A stretch of 64,000 nucleotides of DNA from an uncultured Bacteroidota bacterium (GTDB lineage Bacteria > Bacteroidota > Bacteroidia > Flavobacteriales > Schleiferiaceae). A program made the position numbers and the translations under genes. Position 1 is the first letter of the stretch. Each line of letters begins with the position of its first letter. The notes under the pieces are model-generated. The model searched no databases. It saw nothing but the letters and a program-made list of their open reading frames with translations, and was not told where the DNA came from. Positions 18,501 through 27,817 of the stretch are shown piece after piece. The stretch spans positions 1 through 64,000 of the forward strand of contig CAJXNI010000005.1 in the NCBI GenBank assembly GCA_913057235.1. Reading direction: 5' to 3'.

Positions 18501-19606
18501 ATAAAATTGAGTGTGCCTAAAACTATCTTCATATTACTGGTAGCCATTTGTTCACACCTGGAACTAGGGGCGGCAGACACTTTAAAGGTCTATGGCAAGT
18601 AAGATAGCCTGGCTTTTACCCAAAGCATGTTGGAAAGCTATCAGCCATCAGCCGAAAGGCTAAGTGAATTACTACAACCCACAAGCTTGAAAGCGCGAGG
18701 ACCGGTTTTAAGCTTCCCGTTTTGGTTGCAAAACCCAACCGATTAAGACCTTAACTACTGGATATGGTTACCCTACAATGATTTTTGGATTTTAGAAGAG
18801 CAAAACCAATACAGCCTTTACTACGGAGGTCATAAGGTGGGCAAAAGTCTCAATGACTTTTTTTACCGGCTTGATTTCCTGGAGCTAACTCTGCCTGCCC
18901 ATAGCACCCTGCATTTTAAGGCCATTACCTGTAGCTCTATAGGGCGGCAAAGTGTAAATTACCCCATTTACCTTTTTAAGCCCGCTTATCTTTTAAAATA
19001 CCAATCGGAGCTACTGCATGAGGGAAAAACAGATTTAATTATCACCTTTTTCTTTTTTTGTGCTTTAGTGATTATGATGTTGTACATGGGGATTTTGTTC
19101 TTTCATAATCAACAGGAAAAGATGTACCTGTTTTATGCCTTGTACATGTTTTTCACCCTCATGTACATGCTGCCCAAAGTGCCCCTTTTTTATGAATTTC
19201 TTGATCTCATTAGCGAACACTGGCTCATTTTCAGCTACACCAATAAGTCCAGTCAAATGGCCTTATTCATTTTTACAATTTATTTTGTGTCCAATTTTTG
19301 AGTCTCAAAGAACGAGCGCCCCAATTATATCGTGCATTTATTGGTGTGAGTACTGTGTATTTGGCCTACCTCCTTTTTTGCGTCATTAACTTTATCGTTA
19401 CGGGAGAAATTACCTTGATTGACCGGCTTTTTGCGCCCTCCCGTTTAGGAGTTTTTGTTTTAGGCCAAGTACTATTAATATGGGTATAGGTTAGTTTAAA
19501 CACCCTCTTGAATATTATATCATTTCCGGTAGCCTTTGCTTTACCCTAGGTTCTATGCTAGCCATAATCCGAAGGCTTTTGTTATTTCAAACTCTAAATT
19601 CGTCTC
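18501..19606 (+). pseudogene. Decayed 7TMR-DISM sensor kinase (kinase domain lost)
   Basis: One frame from 18501 reads (I)KLSVPKTIFILLVAICSH... with ATA where the ATG should be, stops at 18600 (TAA) and 18744 (TAA), a periplasmic beta domain (DLNYWIWLPYND..., LDFLELTLPAHSTLHFK), then seven-helix membrane sequence. The frame shifts near 19299, stops at 19487 (TAG) and shifts again near 19550 (FTLGSMLAIIRRLLLFQT). The layout is that of a 7TMR-DISM receptor normally followed by a LytS-type histidine kinase domain. No kinase sequence remains: the response-regulator ATG follows at once. At least five lesions make this non-functional. Confidence 0.8.
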
Positions 19607-20345
19607 ATGAAAGCCATTGTCATTGATGACGAAAAACACTGCAGTGAGTCGCTCAGATTTCTAATTAAAGAATTTGCCCCGGAAGTTGAAGTTTTATCAT
19701 AAGCCAATGATCCGTTCAGAGAGCTGGTGCTTATCACAGGCCCATCAACCCAATCTGCTTTTTTTAGCCATTGAAATGCCACACATGAATGGTTTTAAGC
19801 TTTTAAGTAAAGTGAAAGACCTGCGCTTTGAAACCATCTTTACCACCGCCTATGACGAGTTTGCGATTAAGGCTTTTAAGCACAATGCTATTGATTACCT
19901 TTTAAAACCTATAGATGAGAACGATTTATTGCAGGCCTTAGGTAAAGCGCGGGAGAGATTGCAAACCAACGATCTGCACTTTAAGTTTCACGCCTTGCTT
20001 AATCAAATTGGCAAAAACACAGAAATTGACGGTAAAATCTCCTTGCCCACCATGGAGGGGCTGGAGTTTGTAAAATTGAAAGACATCATCCGCTGACAAA
20101 GCGATAGTAATTACACTGAAGTAGTTTTGAACAACCAAAAAACCGTAGTGGTCTCTAAAACACTTAAGGAAATTGAAGAGCTGTTACCTAATAGCATTTT
20201 TGTGCGCATGCACCACAGCCACGTGGTAAACTTAAACCATGTAGAGCGCTACCAGCGCGGGGCCGGAGGTGTTTTGGTGCTGGATAACGGAGACCATGTA
20301 AATGTGAGCCGCAGCAAAAAAAATGACTTTTTAAACAGCATCTAA
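19607..20345 (+). pseudogene. Decayed LytTR response regulator
   Basis: MKAIVIDDEKHCSESLRFLIKEF is a normal receiver start, then an in-frame TAA at 19700. The frame shifts near 19725 and continues QPNLLFLAIEMPHMNGFKLL, where the phospho-acceptor Asp is Ala (LFLAIEMP for LFLDIEMP), then TTAYDEFAIKAFKHNAIDYLLKP. A TGA at 20094 breaks DIIR*QSDSNYT, where a Cys codon (TGC) is expected. The LytTR DNA-binding domain follows (VVVSKTLKEIEELL, FVRMHHSHVVNLNHVERYQRGAGG) to the stop at 20345. It pairs with the broken sensor just upstream. Confidence 0.88.
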
Positions 20346-20601
20346 AATAGGTAGGGCGGTCGCTATCAGATTCTCATTTCCTTTGGGCTGGAGTTATTTT
20401 CTCGTAAACCCGTTCCCTATTAGCTCCACCTTGCCCTTCCCGGTTTATGAATTTTTCCCGTTCCGCCACTACTCGCTCCAAAGCCCGGCCCTGCTTATTC
20501 TTTAAAAAGGGTTAAACCCGATGGCCCATCATGCTGGTTTGGCGTATTTAAATTCTCAAGAAGCTTGTACCTTGTAGGTGCCAATTTAAAAAACAATCTT
20601 T

Positions 20602-21270
20602 TTGAGTACCAATCATTCCTTTATTCCCTTTAAACTAGACCCCCTAACGCCCCAAGAATTAGAGCAGCAAGCAGTAGAACTCAACCAGCAACTGCAGAAA
20701 AGGCGCTCTTGCCGGGCGTTTTCAGATAAGCCTGTACCGCGCTCGGTTATCGAAAACCTACTTAAACTAGCGGGTTCTGCCCCCAGTGGAGCCCACAAAC
20801 AACCCTGGCGTTTTGTAGCCATTAGTAACCCCGCCTTAAAAGCAAAAATTAGGGCAGCGGCAGAGCAGGAAGAAAAGGCCTTTTACCAGGAGCGGGCACC
20901 TCAAGAATGGCTAAAAGACTTAGAGCCCTTAGGAACCCAATGGCAAAAACCTTTTTTAGAAACCGCCCCCTGGCTAATTGTGATTTTTAAAAAACTCTAT
21001 GGCCGTTCATCATCAGGCAAAGAAAAATATTACTACGTAAATGAATCGGTGGGCATAGCCTGCGGCTTCTTAATAAGAGCTTTACACCAGTGTGGTTTGG
21101 CCACGCTAACCCATACCCCCAGCCCCCTAAACTTTCTGTCAGATATTTTAGAACGCCCTCAAAATGAAAAACCCTTTTTGCTTTTGCCGGTGGGCTTTCC
21201 AGCCAATGACGCACAGGTGCCTAACTTAAGTCGTAAAACATTAGATGAAACCAGCCTATTTTTCACCTAA
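20602..21270 (+). CDS. Nitroreductase-family flavoprotein (iodotyrosine-deiodinase-like)
   Basis: 222 residues. FMN-binding signature RRSCRAFSDKPVPRSVIENLL at residues 34-54, then APSGAHKQPWRFVAI, YVNESVGIACGFLIRALHQCGLATLTHTP and a closing FLLLPVGFPA. The order and the long insert after the first strand match the subgroup containing iodotyrosine deiodinase and BluB-like proteins. It is likely an NAD(P)H- or flavin-dependent reductase; the substrate is unknown. No ATG fits; the start taken is TTG at 20602. The membrane-protein gene follows after 30 bases. Confidence 0.85.
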   Translation: MSTNHSFIPFKLDPLTPQELEQQAVELNQQLQKRRSCRAFSDKPVPRSVIENLLKLAGSAPSGAHKQPWRFVAISNPALKAKIRAAAEQEEKAFYQERAPQEWLKDLEPLGTQWQKPFLETAPWLIVIFKKLYGRSSSGKEKYYYVNESVGIACGFLIRALHQCGLATLTHTPSPLNFLSDILERPQNEKPFLLLPVGFPANDAQVPNLSRKTLDETSLFFT

Positions 21271-21300
21271 TTTGCCGGTACTAAACAGCTACCAAAAAAC

Positions 21301-22923
21301 ATGAGGGCTTTTGCTGAAAAATACCCGCTCCTTCTTATCATTCCTTGTGTGGCAGTGGCCAGCATAGCGGGTATTAACCAGTACCAGTATGGTATGTGTA
21401 ATCAGTTTATCTCCATTCCCTGGCTCCAGGATTTAATGGAGCCCCAGTTATACCCCCATGACTTTTTAGTAGACCAAAGGGAGAATTCGCCTACGGTTTT
21501 TTTGATGGTTTTAAAAGCGCTACTGCCCGTTTTTCAAACATTACCCTGGTTATTTTTCATCCTCTATTCCTTCAATCACCTGCTTCTATTCTTTGCTATT
21601 TATAAGCTGTTTTTCAGTTTATTTAGAGATACCCGTGTGGCTATTTTGGGCATAGTAGCTTGCTCTTTTGCCTTTCCGGTTTTAGGAGACATACACCTTT
21701 GGAGCACCTCATTAATGGAAAGAACCCTGGCCCTACCGCTGCTGCTACTTTCTATTAGTTCTCAGTTACGCAAAAATTTTTGGTGGGCTGTTTTTTTGCA
21801 AGGCATAGCATTTAATATTCATCCACTTTCAGGTTTTTATGTGGTAATTATTAGTTGGCTGGCCATTGTTGTGGCTCAAGGCTTTAAAAAAGAATACCTG
21901 GCTTATGCAGTGTTATTTCTGGTAATTGCCAGCCCTGTACTTTATTTAAAGTTTAGCACTCCTAGCCTTAACCCAACTGCATGGCAAGAAGCCGTTTGGT
22001 TAAAGGTGATGCGAGTCCGCAATGCGCATCACGCATTTCCCAGTGCCTATTCTTTAGAAGTTCTGGTAAAATCTGCGGCCATAGCCGTAGTTTTTGGAGG
22101 TATGGTAAGCACTTTAAAGCTGCACTCATACTTAAAAAAATACTTGGTAGGTTTTGCCTGCGCCACCGCTCTGCTGCTGCTGATAGGCCTGGTTTTCACA
22201 GAAATCTACCCCGTTAAATTGATCCTGCAGTTGCAGTTTTTCAGAGCTTACCGCTTTTTTATTTTTCTTACGCTGGCCTTGTGGGTGGGCGGCTTAATCC
22301 TGCAACCCAAACCTCTTTACTACCTTCTTGCTCTTTTAGTACTAAGCCAATACTTTGCGCAAGATTTGGGGAAAAGCGCAGCGGCTGTGGTCTTAATTTT
22401 CCTTGGCTGGCTGTGGTTTAAAAAAACCCTCAAAGGATCTAATGTCCTGTACCTATGCGGGCTCTACCTCTTTTTGGGCCTGGCTGCTTTTACCCAACGC
22501 GATCACCGTGCTTATTTTAAAGGATTACAAGACCCAGAATGGTACAACCTGCAAGGGTGGTTTGCGCAAAACACATCGGCTGAAAGCCTGGTAATTGTGC
22601 CCCCGCAGCAATTGGGCTTTAGGGTGTACAGCCAACGCAGCAGCTATGGCGATTGGTACGATGGAACCAAAGCCTTTTTCAGCGAGACCTATGCGGCCTA
22701 TTGGTGGGAGCACATGTCTAAGCTGAACTGCACCAACCCTGATTCACTGGTGCAAGACTACCGGAAAAATAAGGCGGACGTTTTTCTTAAGATTGCCCGA
22801 GAAGAGCAAAAGCGCTTTAAAAATGTGTACGTCATTCAATACCAAGAAAGCCCGCTAGCCCTGCCTAAAGTGAATGAATTTGGCCGTTTTGTAGTATACC
22901 GCATTCCTTCTTTTTTAGATTAG
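21301..22923 (+). CDS. Polytopic membrane protein, possibly GT-C-like
   Basis: 540 residues with about 11-12 hydrophobic segments (for example LPLLLLSISSQL, YLAYAVLFLVIASPVLYL, FFIFLTLALWVGGLIL) and a soluble C-terminal part from about residue 405 (GLQDPEWYNLQGWFAQNTSAE, RSSYGDWYDGTKAFF). An early periplasmic loop (LYPHDFLVDQRENSP) and such a tail resemble GT-C or DUF6798-like membrane proteins, but I see no diagnostic catalytic motif. The function is not assigned. It probably forms a unit with the nitroreductase; its stop codon lies inside the candidate metal-regulator operator. Confidence 0.65.
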   Translation: MRAFAEKYPLLLIIPCVAVASIAGINQYQYGMCNQFISIPWLQDLMEPQLYPHDFLVDQRENSPTVFLMVLKALLPVFQTLPWLFFILYSFNHLLLFFAIYKLFFSLFRDTRVAILGIVACSFAFPVLGDIHLWSTSLMERTLALPLLLLSISSQLRKNFWWAVFLQGIAFNIHPLSGFYVVIISWLAIVVAQGFKKEYLAYAVLFLVIASPVLYLKFSTPSLNPTAWQEAVWLKVMRVRNAHHAFPSAYSLEVLVKSAAIAVVFGGMVSTLKLHSYLKKYLVGFACATALLLLIGLVFTEIYPVKLILQLQFFRAYRFFIFLTLALWVGGLILQPKPLYYLLALLVLSQYFAQDLGKSAAAVVLIFLGWLWFKKTLKGSNVLYLCGLYLFLGLAAFTQRDHRAYFKGLQDPEWYNLQGWFAQNTSAESLVIVPPQQLGFRVYSQRSSYGDWYDGTKAFFSETYAAYWWEHMSKLNCTNPDSLVQDYRKNKADVFLKIAREEQKRFKNVYVIQYQESPLALPKVNEFGRFVVYRIPSFLD

Positions 22924-22929
22924 TCTAAA
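22914..22929. promoter_or_regulatory. Candidate DtxR/MntR-family operator
   Basis: TTTAGATTAGTCTAAA is a perfect palindrome with 6-base arms and a 4-base centre. It matches 12 of the first 14 bases of the classical DtxR box (TTAGGTTAGCCTAA...). It lies 42 bases upstream of a DtxR-family gene that leads a metal ABC-importer operon, so autoregulation by metal is the obvious reading. Sequence match and context only. Confidence 0.55.
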
Positions 22930-22957
22930 TATATTTTTAAGGCTTGGGGGCTTTCCC

Positions 22958-22965
22958 TAATTTTG
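22958..22965 (+). promoter_or_regulatory. -7 element (TAATTTTG) of the metal-import operon
   Basis: Exact TAnnTTTG six bases before the ATG at 22971, implying a leaderless or very short leader. It supports 22971 over the longer frame from 22944. Confidence 0.55.
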
Positions 22966-22970
22966 TCGTT

Positions 22971-23633
22971 ATGAACGCTTTAAGTTTTACGGAAGAGAAT
23001 TACCTTAAGAGTATTTTTTTTCTCAGCCGTCCGGGTACCAAAATGGTGAGCACCAATGCTTTGGCAGAAAGACTGCAAACGCGAGCCGCCACCGTTACAG
23101 ATATGCTACGCAGGCTTTCTGATAAAGATCTCATTGAATATAAGCCCTACAAAGGCGCTCAACTCACTGAGGCTGGCCAGCAAAGGGCGGTGGCCATTTT
23201 GCGCAAGCACCGTCTTTGGGAAACCTTCTTAGTAGAAAAACTGGCCTTTGGTTGGGAAGAGGTGCACGAAATTGCCGAGCAGTTAGAACATATTCAATCC
23301 ACTGCGCTCACCGAAAGGTTAGCGACTTTTTTAGGGCACCCCAATTACGATCCGCATGGCGATCCGATTCCTGATGCGCAGGGCGTATTCCCCAAGCGTG
23401 CTAACCTTACACTAGATCAGGTAAAAGCCGGTCAGCGCCTGGTCGTAAAAGGGGTGAAAGACAGCAGCACTGAGTTTTTACGCTACATCCGCAAAGCCGG
23501 TATTGGCTTAGGCGATGAACTGACCGTAAAAGATATTGAGCGATTTGATGGCAGCTTACAGGTAATGCACCACGGTAAATCCCTAATGCTAAGTGCTATT
23601 GCCGCTTCAAACATTTACGTAAAAGAATTATGA
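22971..23633 (+). CDS. DtxR/MntR-family metal-dependent repressor
   Basis: 220 residues in three parts: a winged helix (residues 1-65; TENYLKSIFFL, TNALAERLQTRAATVTDMLRRLSDKDLIEY), a metal-binding dimerisation domain (HRLWETFLVEKL, VHEIAEQLEH with ligand-type His and Glu, LGHPNYDPHGDPIP), and a C-terminal FeoA/SH3-like domain (from about 145; ELTVKDIERFDGSLQVMHHGKSLMLS). It represses metal-uptake genes when loaded with Mn2+ or Fe2+. It overlaps the next gene by 4 bases and leads the five-gene importer operon. Confidence 0.92.
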   Translation: MNALSFTEENYLKSIFFLSRPGTKMVSTNALAERLQTRAATVTDMLRRLSDKDLIEYKPYKGAQLTEAGQQRAVAILRKHRLWETFLVEKLAFGWEEVHEIAEQLEHIQSTALTERLATFLGHPNYDPHGDPIPDAQGVFPKRANLTLDQVKAGQRLVVKGVKDSSTEFLRYIRKAGIGLGDELTVKDIERFDGSLQVMHHGKSLMLSAIAASNIYVKEL

Positions 23634-24550
23634 AAAAGCTTTTTCCCGTCTTCACACTTGCCTTGATTCAATTTTTATGCAGTTGCCAAAATCAAGAAAG
23701 CTCTGAAAAAGAGATGCCCACCGTAGTAGCCACCACCAGCATTTTAGGAGACGCTGTTTCCGTACTGCTGGAAGGGGTAGACAGCGTGCAAACCTTGGCC
23801 CTTATGGGTCCGGGCGTAGACCCACATTTATATAAGCCCTCTCAGGGAGATATCACACAGCTAAGTAATGCTAATCTAATTGTTTACAATGGCTTACGCC
23901 TTGAGGGCAAAATGCAAGGCGTATTGGAAAAACTTAAAAATAAACCCGTTTTTGCAGCTGGTAAGGCCTTAAATGAGGGAGACCTTATCAATGCTACCGA
24001 ATTTGGCGGTGCTTATGACCCCCATATTTGGTTTGATCCTTTGCTCTGGAAACAAGTAATTAAAGGACTTTCGGAAAAACTTAAAAAGCAATTTCCCCAA
24101 TATTTGGCTCAAATTGAGAAAAATGAGCAAACCTATCAGCAAAAGCTAGACATATTACACCGTAACACCATTCTTTTATTGGATAACATACAAGAAGACC
24201 AGCGCATTTTAGTAACTGCCCATGATGCTTTTAAATATTTTGGTAGGGTTTATCAAATTCAGGTAGAAGGCCTCCAGGGAATATCTACCACCGCAGAATA
24301 TGGCATTAAAGATGTTGGCCTGCTGGCCGACCTTATTGCCGAAAATAGCATCAAAGCTATTTTTGTAGAAAGCTCTGTACCTAAGCGTTCCATTGAGGCC
24401 GTTTTAAACGCCTGTGAGAGCCGAGGCGCTCAAGTAGTTTTAGGAGGAGAACTTTACAGCGATGCTTTGGGTGGCCCCGATAGCAACGCAGACACCTACC
24501 TCAAAATGTTTCAACATAACGTTGAAACCATAACCACCGCCCTGCAATGA
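23630..24550 (+). CDS. Metal ABC transporter substrate-binding lipoprotein (TroA/ZnuA family)
   Basis: 306 residues. N-terminal lipobox LCSC with lipidated Cys about residue 19, then a cluster A-I solute-binding fold. The four metal ligands can be read as H66 (GVDPHLY), H132 (DPHIWFD), H198 (TAHDAF) and D278 (LYSDALGG), the TroA-type His-His-His-Asp set, which binds Zn or Mn. There is no His-rich loop of the ZnuA kind. It captures metal in the periplasm for the downstream ATPase and permeases. Both ends overlap the neighbouring genes by 4 bases. Confidence 0.92.
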   Translation: MKKLFPVFTLALIQFLCSCQNQESSEKEMPTVVATTSILGDAVSVLLEGVDSVQTLALMGPGVDPHLYKPSQGDITQLSNANLIVYNGLRLEGKMQGVLEKLKNKPVFAAGKALNEGDLINATEFGGAYDPHIWFDPLLWKQVIKGLSEKLKKQFPQYLAQIEKNEQTYQQKLDILHRNTILLLDNIQEDQRILVTAHDAFKYFGRVYQIQVEGLQGISTTAEYGIKDVGLLADLIAENSIKAIFVESSVPKRSIEAVLNACESRGAQVVLGGELYSDALGGPDSNADTYLKMFQHNVETITTALQ

Positions 24551-25374
24551 TAGCAGAGACGCAAGAGGTCATCCCCGCCTTAGAAGTGCACAACTTAAGC
24601 GCCAGCTATCAGCGCAAGCCGGTGCTTTGGGATGTAGATTTTCAGTTGCCTCAGGGTAAGTTGATTGGCGTAGTTGGGCCCAATGGCTCAGGTAAAACCA
24701 CCTTGCTCAAAAATATAATGGGCCTTATGGAGCCCGACAGCGGTTACGTAAAACTCTTTGGAGAAGATCTGGAGAAAGTTCGGCACCGCATTAGCTACGT
24801 ACCCCAGCGCGAGTCGGTTGATTGGAACTTCCCCGCTAGCGTACGCGATGTAGTAGAAATGGGCCGATACCGGAAAAACCGCCTCTTTAAAAGACTAAAA
24901 GCACAAGATCACCAACTGGTTACCGAAGCCCTGGAGCGCGTTAATTTATTGGAGCTTTCCCAAAGGCAAATTAGCCAACTTTCTGGCGGACAGCAGCAAC
25001 GCGTTTTTATTGCCCGGGCCCTGGCACAGCAAGCCGACCTCTACTTGATGGATGAGCCTTTTGTAGGAGTAGATGCCGCCACGGAAGAGGCCCTTTTGGA
25101 ATTACTTACGGAAATGAAGAATGCGGGCAAAACCGTGGTTATTGTGCACCACGACTTACAAACTGCCTATGAATATTTTGACTGGACTGTGCTGCTGAAT
25201 ACGCGCCTAGTAGCTGCTGGTCCGCAGGAAAGCATTTTTAAAAAAGAGCTTTTACAGGAGGCCTATGGTGGCCGTTTAACGGTGTTGTCAAAAATTGGTG
25301 ATCTCATGGCGCGCAAAGACTTTCCGGCCAGGGAAACGGGCTTTAAAGAAAAAGAGGGGCTAGGAGATGGATAG
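24547..25374 (+). CDS. Metal ABC transporter ATP-binding protein
   Basis: 275 residues. Walker A GPNGSGKTT at 44-52, Q-loop PQRESVDWNFP, signature LSGGQQQR, Walker B LYLMDEP, and switch His in VIVHHDL. The sequence QRESVDWNFPASVRDVVEMG is characteristic of Mn/Zn/Fe (MntB/ZnuC) transport ATPases. It powers import through the two permeases encoded next. It overlaps the first permease gene by 8 bases. Confidence 0.95.
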   Translation: MIAETQEVIPALEVHNLSASYQRKPVLWDVDFQLPQGKLIGVVGPNGSGKTTLLKNIMGLMEPDSGYVKLFGEDLEKVRHRISYVPQRESVDWNFPASVRDVVEMGRYRKNRLFKRLKAQDHQLVTEALERVNLLELSQRQISQLSGGQQQRVFIARALAQQADLYLMDEPFVGVDAATEEALLELLTEMKNAGKTVVIVHHDLQTAYEYFDWTVLLNTRLVAAGPQESIFKKELLQEAYGGRLTVLSKIGDLMARKDFPARETGFKEKEGLGDG

Positions 25375-26659
25375 CTTGTGGACCTTTTTGCAGTTTAAAG
25401 ATGCCACATTGCAGCTGGTAACCGCTGGAACTGTACTCATTGCCATGGGTGCCTCAGTGGTGGGCTGCTTTGCCTTTTTAAGAAAGCGTGCCTTGGTAGG
25501 CGATGCGGTGGCGCATGCCATTCTACCTGGCATTGCCGTTGCCTTTATGCTTACCGCAGCTAAAAATCCGCTTATTCTACTAAGCGGTGCATTAGTGAGT
25601 GGCTGGCTGGCCTTGTACTGCATTGAAATAATTCAAAAAACTTCTAAGCTTAGCGCTGACACGGCCATCGCTGCCGTACTAGGCGTTTTTTTTGGCATTG
25701 GCATTCTTTTACTTACTCATATTCAACATAGTGACTTAGAAAACCAGTCTGGTTTAGACCGATTTCTATTTGGCAGTGCGGCCAGTATGAGCACCGCTGA
25801 TTTACTCACCTACGCGGGAGTAGCCCTCTTTCTGCTTCTAGCCATTGCCGGGCTTTACAAAGAGCTAAAGTTGTTTAGCTTTAACCCTGAGTATGCGCAG
25901 GTACTGGGTTTACCGGTAAAAACCATTAGGCGTCTCATTAATAGCCTTACTGTAATGGCCATAGCCATTGGTATTCAATCAGTTGGTGTAGTTCTTATGG
26001 CCGCTTTACTAATCACACCGGCCGCTGCTGCTCGCGCCTGGACCGATCGGCTTTTGGTGATGATTTTTTTGGCGGCCGGCTTTGCTGCTTTCTCAGCCTT
26101 AGTAGGCTCTTATGTCAGCTTCTCTGCTACCGCTATGCCCACCGGGCCATGGATTGTGATGAGTCTTTCTTTTCTGGCTTTGATTTCATTGTTCATCGCG
26201 CCCCAGCGAGGATTATTAGCGCGTTTGAACCGCCAACGCCTTAACCGCATAAAAATACTAACTGAAAATATGCTGAAGGCGTTCTACAACCTGGGAGAGC
26301 GCGCAGGCACCTATCAAAAGTGGCTTACTGCCGAAGATTTGGCAAGAGTGCGCGATTTCACCCATGCCGAATTGACCCAGGGTTTGAGAATCTTGCGTAA
26401 AAAGCACTTGGTAATTCCAAAACAAAGTGGATACCGGCTCAGCAGGCAAGGGTTAGACGAAGCGCGCAGAGTGGTGCGCTTGCATCGTTTGTGGGAAATG
26501 TACCTGACACAGCGCATGCGCATGAAGTCAGATCACATTCACCCCAACGCAGAAACCATTGAGCACATCATTACCCCTGAAATTGAAGAACAACTTTTAC
26601 GGGAGCTGGACTTTCCCGAAAAAGACCCTCACAGCTCACCTATACCCTACCCCCAATGA
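25367..26659 (+). CDS. Metal ABC permease fused to a DtxR-like module
   Basis: 430 residues. Residues 1 to about 290 are an ABC-3 family permease with about eight membrane helices (GDAVAHAILPGIAVAF, FNPEYAQVLGLPVKTIRRLINSL, LLITPAAAARAWTDRL). From about residue 300 a soluble module follows with the shape of DtxR: a winged helix (AEDLARVRDFTHAELTQGLRILRKKHLV) and a dimerisation/metal domain (VVRLHRLWEMYLTQRM, HIHPNAETIEHII, DFPEKDPHSSPIP). The His and Glu positions resemble those of the free regulator at the operon head. The fusion is continuous in frame with no sign of read-through error; the module could sense cytosolic metal and gate transport. Confidence 0.9.
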   Translation: MDSLWTFLQFKDATLQLVTAGTVLIAMGASVVGCFAFLRKRALVGDAVAHAILPGIAVAFMLTAAKNPLILLSGALVSGWLALYCIEIIQKTSKLSADTAIAAVLGVFFGIGILLLTHIQHSDLENQSGLDRFLFGSAASMSTADLLTYAGVALFLLLAIAGLYKELKLFSFNPEYAQVLGLPVKTIRRLINSLTVMAIAIGIQSVGVVLMAALLITPAAAARAWTDRLLVMIFLAAGFAAFSALVGSYVSFSATAMPTGPWIVMSLSFLALISLFIAPQRGLLARLNRQRLNRIKILTENMLKAFYNLGERAGTYQKWLTAEDLARVRDFTHAELTQGLRILRKKHLVIPKQSGYRLSRQGLDEARRVVRLHRLWEMYLTQRMRMKSDHIHPNAETIEHIITPEIEEQLLRELDFPEKDPHSSPIPYPQ

Positions 26660-27513
26660 GCAGTGCCGGATTTTACATAATGGCTACCGGTGCAGTAATT
26701 GCCGCAGCCTGCGCACTTTTGGGCAGCTTTTTAGTGCTACGCAAAATGGCCATGGTGGGCGATGCCGTTTCACACGCAGTACTACCCGGCATTGTGCTGG
26801 CCTTTCTAATTTCAGGAAGCCGCGGCAATCTCATCATGTTGGTGGGCGCAGCCATCACCGGGGTGCTTACCACTGTGCTTATTGAGCTTTTACACAAAAA
26901 AGCCCGGCTGCAAGAAGATGCTTCCATTGGCATCACCTTTACCTGGCTTTTTGCCATAGGCGTAATCCTCATCAGCAGTTTTACCGGACAAGTAGATTTA
27001 GACCAAGACTGCGTGTTGTATGGCGAGATTGCCTACGTGCCACTTGACCTGCTCTACACCAGCAGTGGCACTGTATTGGGTCCACGCGCTTTGTGGGTGG
27101 GGGGCGGCCTGCTGTTGCTAGTGGTCATCTTCGTTCTGGTAGGCTTTAGAGGCTTGAAAATTTCCACCTTTAATCCGGAGTACGCCAAGGCGCTCGGCAT
27201 TAGCACCGCTTTTTGGCACTTTAGTTTTATGGGCTTGGTATCCCTTACCACTGTAGTTTCTTTTGAGTCGGTTGGCGCTATATTAATTGTGGCTTTGTTG
27301 GTAGTACCAGCCGCCACGGCCTACCTGTTAACCCATCGGCTTAAAGCCATGCTACTACTAGCTGTTCTTTTTGGGGTGTTAGCCTCAGTGGGAGGTTATT
27401 ACCTGGCGGCAGCGCTCAACGGCAGTATTGCGGGAGCCATGGTTACGGTAGCCGGTATTCTTTTTCTTTTGGCCTTTGGCTACAGCCGATGGGAGAATAG
27501 CCGCAAGGCTTAA
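26656..27513 (+). CDS. Metal ABC transporter permease (second)
   Basis: 285 residues, ABC-3 family, eight or nine membrane helices: LRKMAMVGDAVSHAVLPGI, DASIGITFTWLFAIGVILIS, FNPEYAKALGISTAFWHF, ALLVVPAATAYLLTHRL. It forms the channel with the first permease; paired different permeases are known in TroCD- and MntCD-type systems. Unlike its partner it has no C-terminal module. It overlaps the upstream gene by 4 bases and is the last gene of the operon. Confidence 0.93.
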   Translation: MSSAGFYIMATGAVIAAACALLGSFLVLRKMAMVGDAVSHAVLPGIVLAFLISGSRGNLIMLVGAAITGVLTTVLIELLHKKARLQEDASIGITFTWLFAIGVILISSFTGQVDLDQDCVLYGEIAYVPLDLLYTSSGTVLGPRALWVGGGLLLLVVIFVLVGFRGLKISTFNPEYAKALGISTAFWHFSFMGLVSLTTVVSFESVGAILIVALLVVPAATAYLLTHRLKAMLLLAVLFGVLASVGGYYLAAALNGSIAGAMVTVAGILFLLAFGYSRWENSRKA

Positions 27514-27661
27514 GCCTAAAAGATCCTTCTGTTTGCCAGGATTTTCACCTCCTAAAATGCTACCTTTAAAACTAAAGCCATTATAGCCCTTGGTACAGAA
27601 ATACTGGTACAATGCATTTGGCCTCAATCACTTTGAGATTATAGATCTAAGGTTATTGCTT

Positions 27662-27817
27662 ATGGATTACCCCTCGCAGCCTAATGCCGAAAAAGTATGG
27701 GACACATGGAAGCAAAAACACCGCATTCTCAATTTCCACAAGGGTTTCCCAGATTATTTCAGGCAATCGCAAAAGCTTTTTGACCAGACGCTTCCTTTAA
27801 AAAATCACGGGCTGTAG
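27662..27817 (+). other. Short unassigned ORF, possible remnant
   Basis: A 51-codon frame begins with ATG (MDYPSQPNAEKVWDTWKQKH...) and ends LPLKNHGL. The frame is open upstream to about 27590 without another ATG. No family is recognised. It lies in a degraded intergenic stretch and overlaps the end of a remnant on the other strand, so it may be chance or a gene fragment. Confidence 0.2.

Noticed and set aside
20346-20601. Possible small gene between the LytTR remnant and the nitroreductase
   Set aside because: No frame longer than about 30 codons with protein-like composition; nothing recognisable.
27504-27518. AGGCTTAAGCCT palindrome at the end of the second metal permease gene
   Set aside because: Contains the stop codon, has no loop for a stable hairpin and no T-tract; probably chance.
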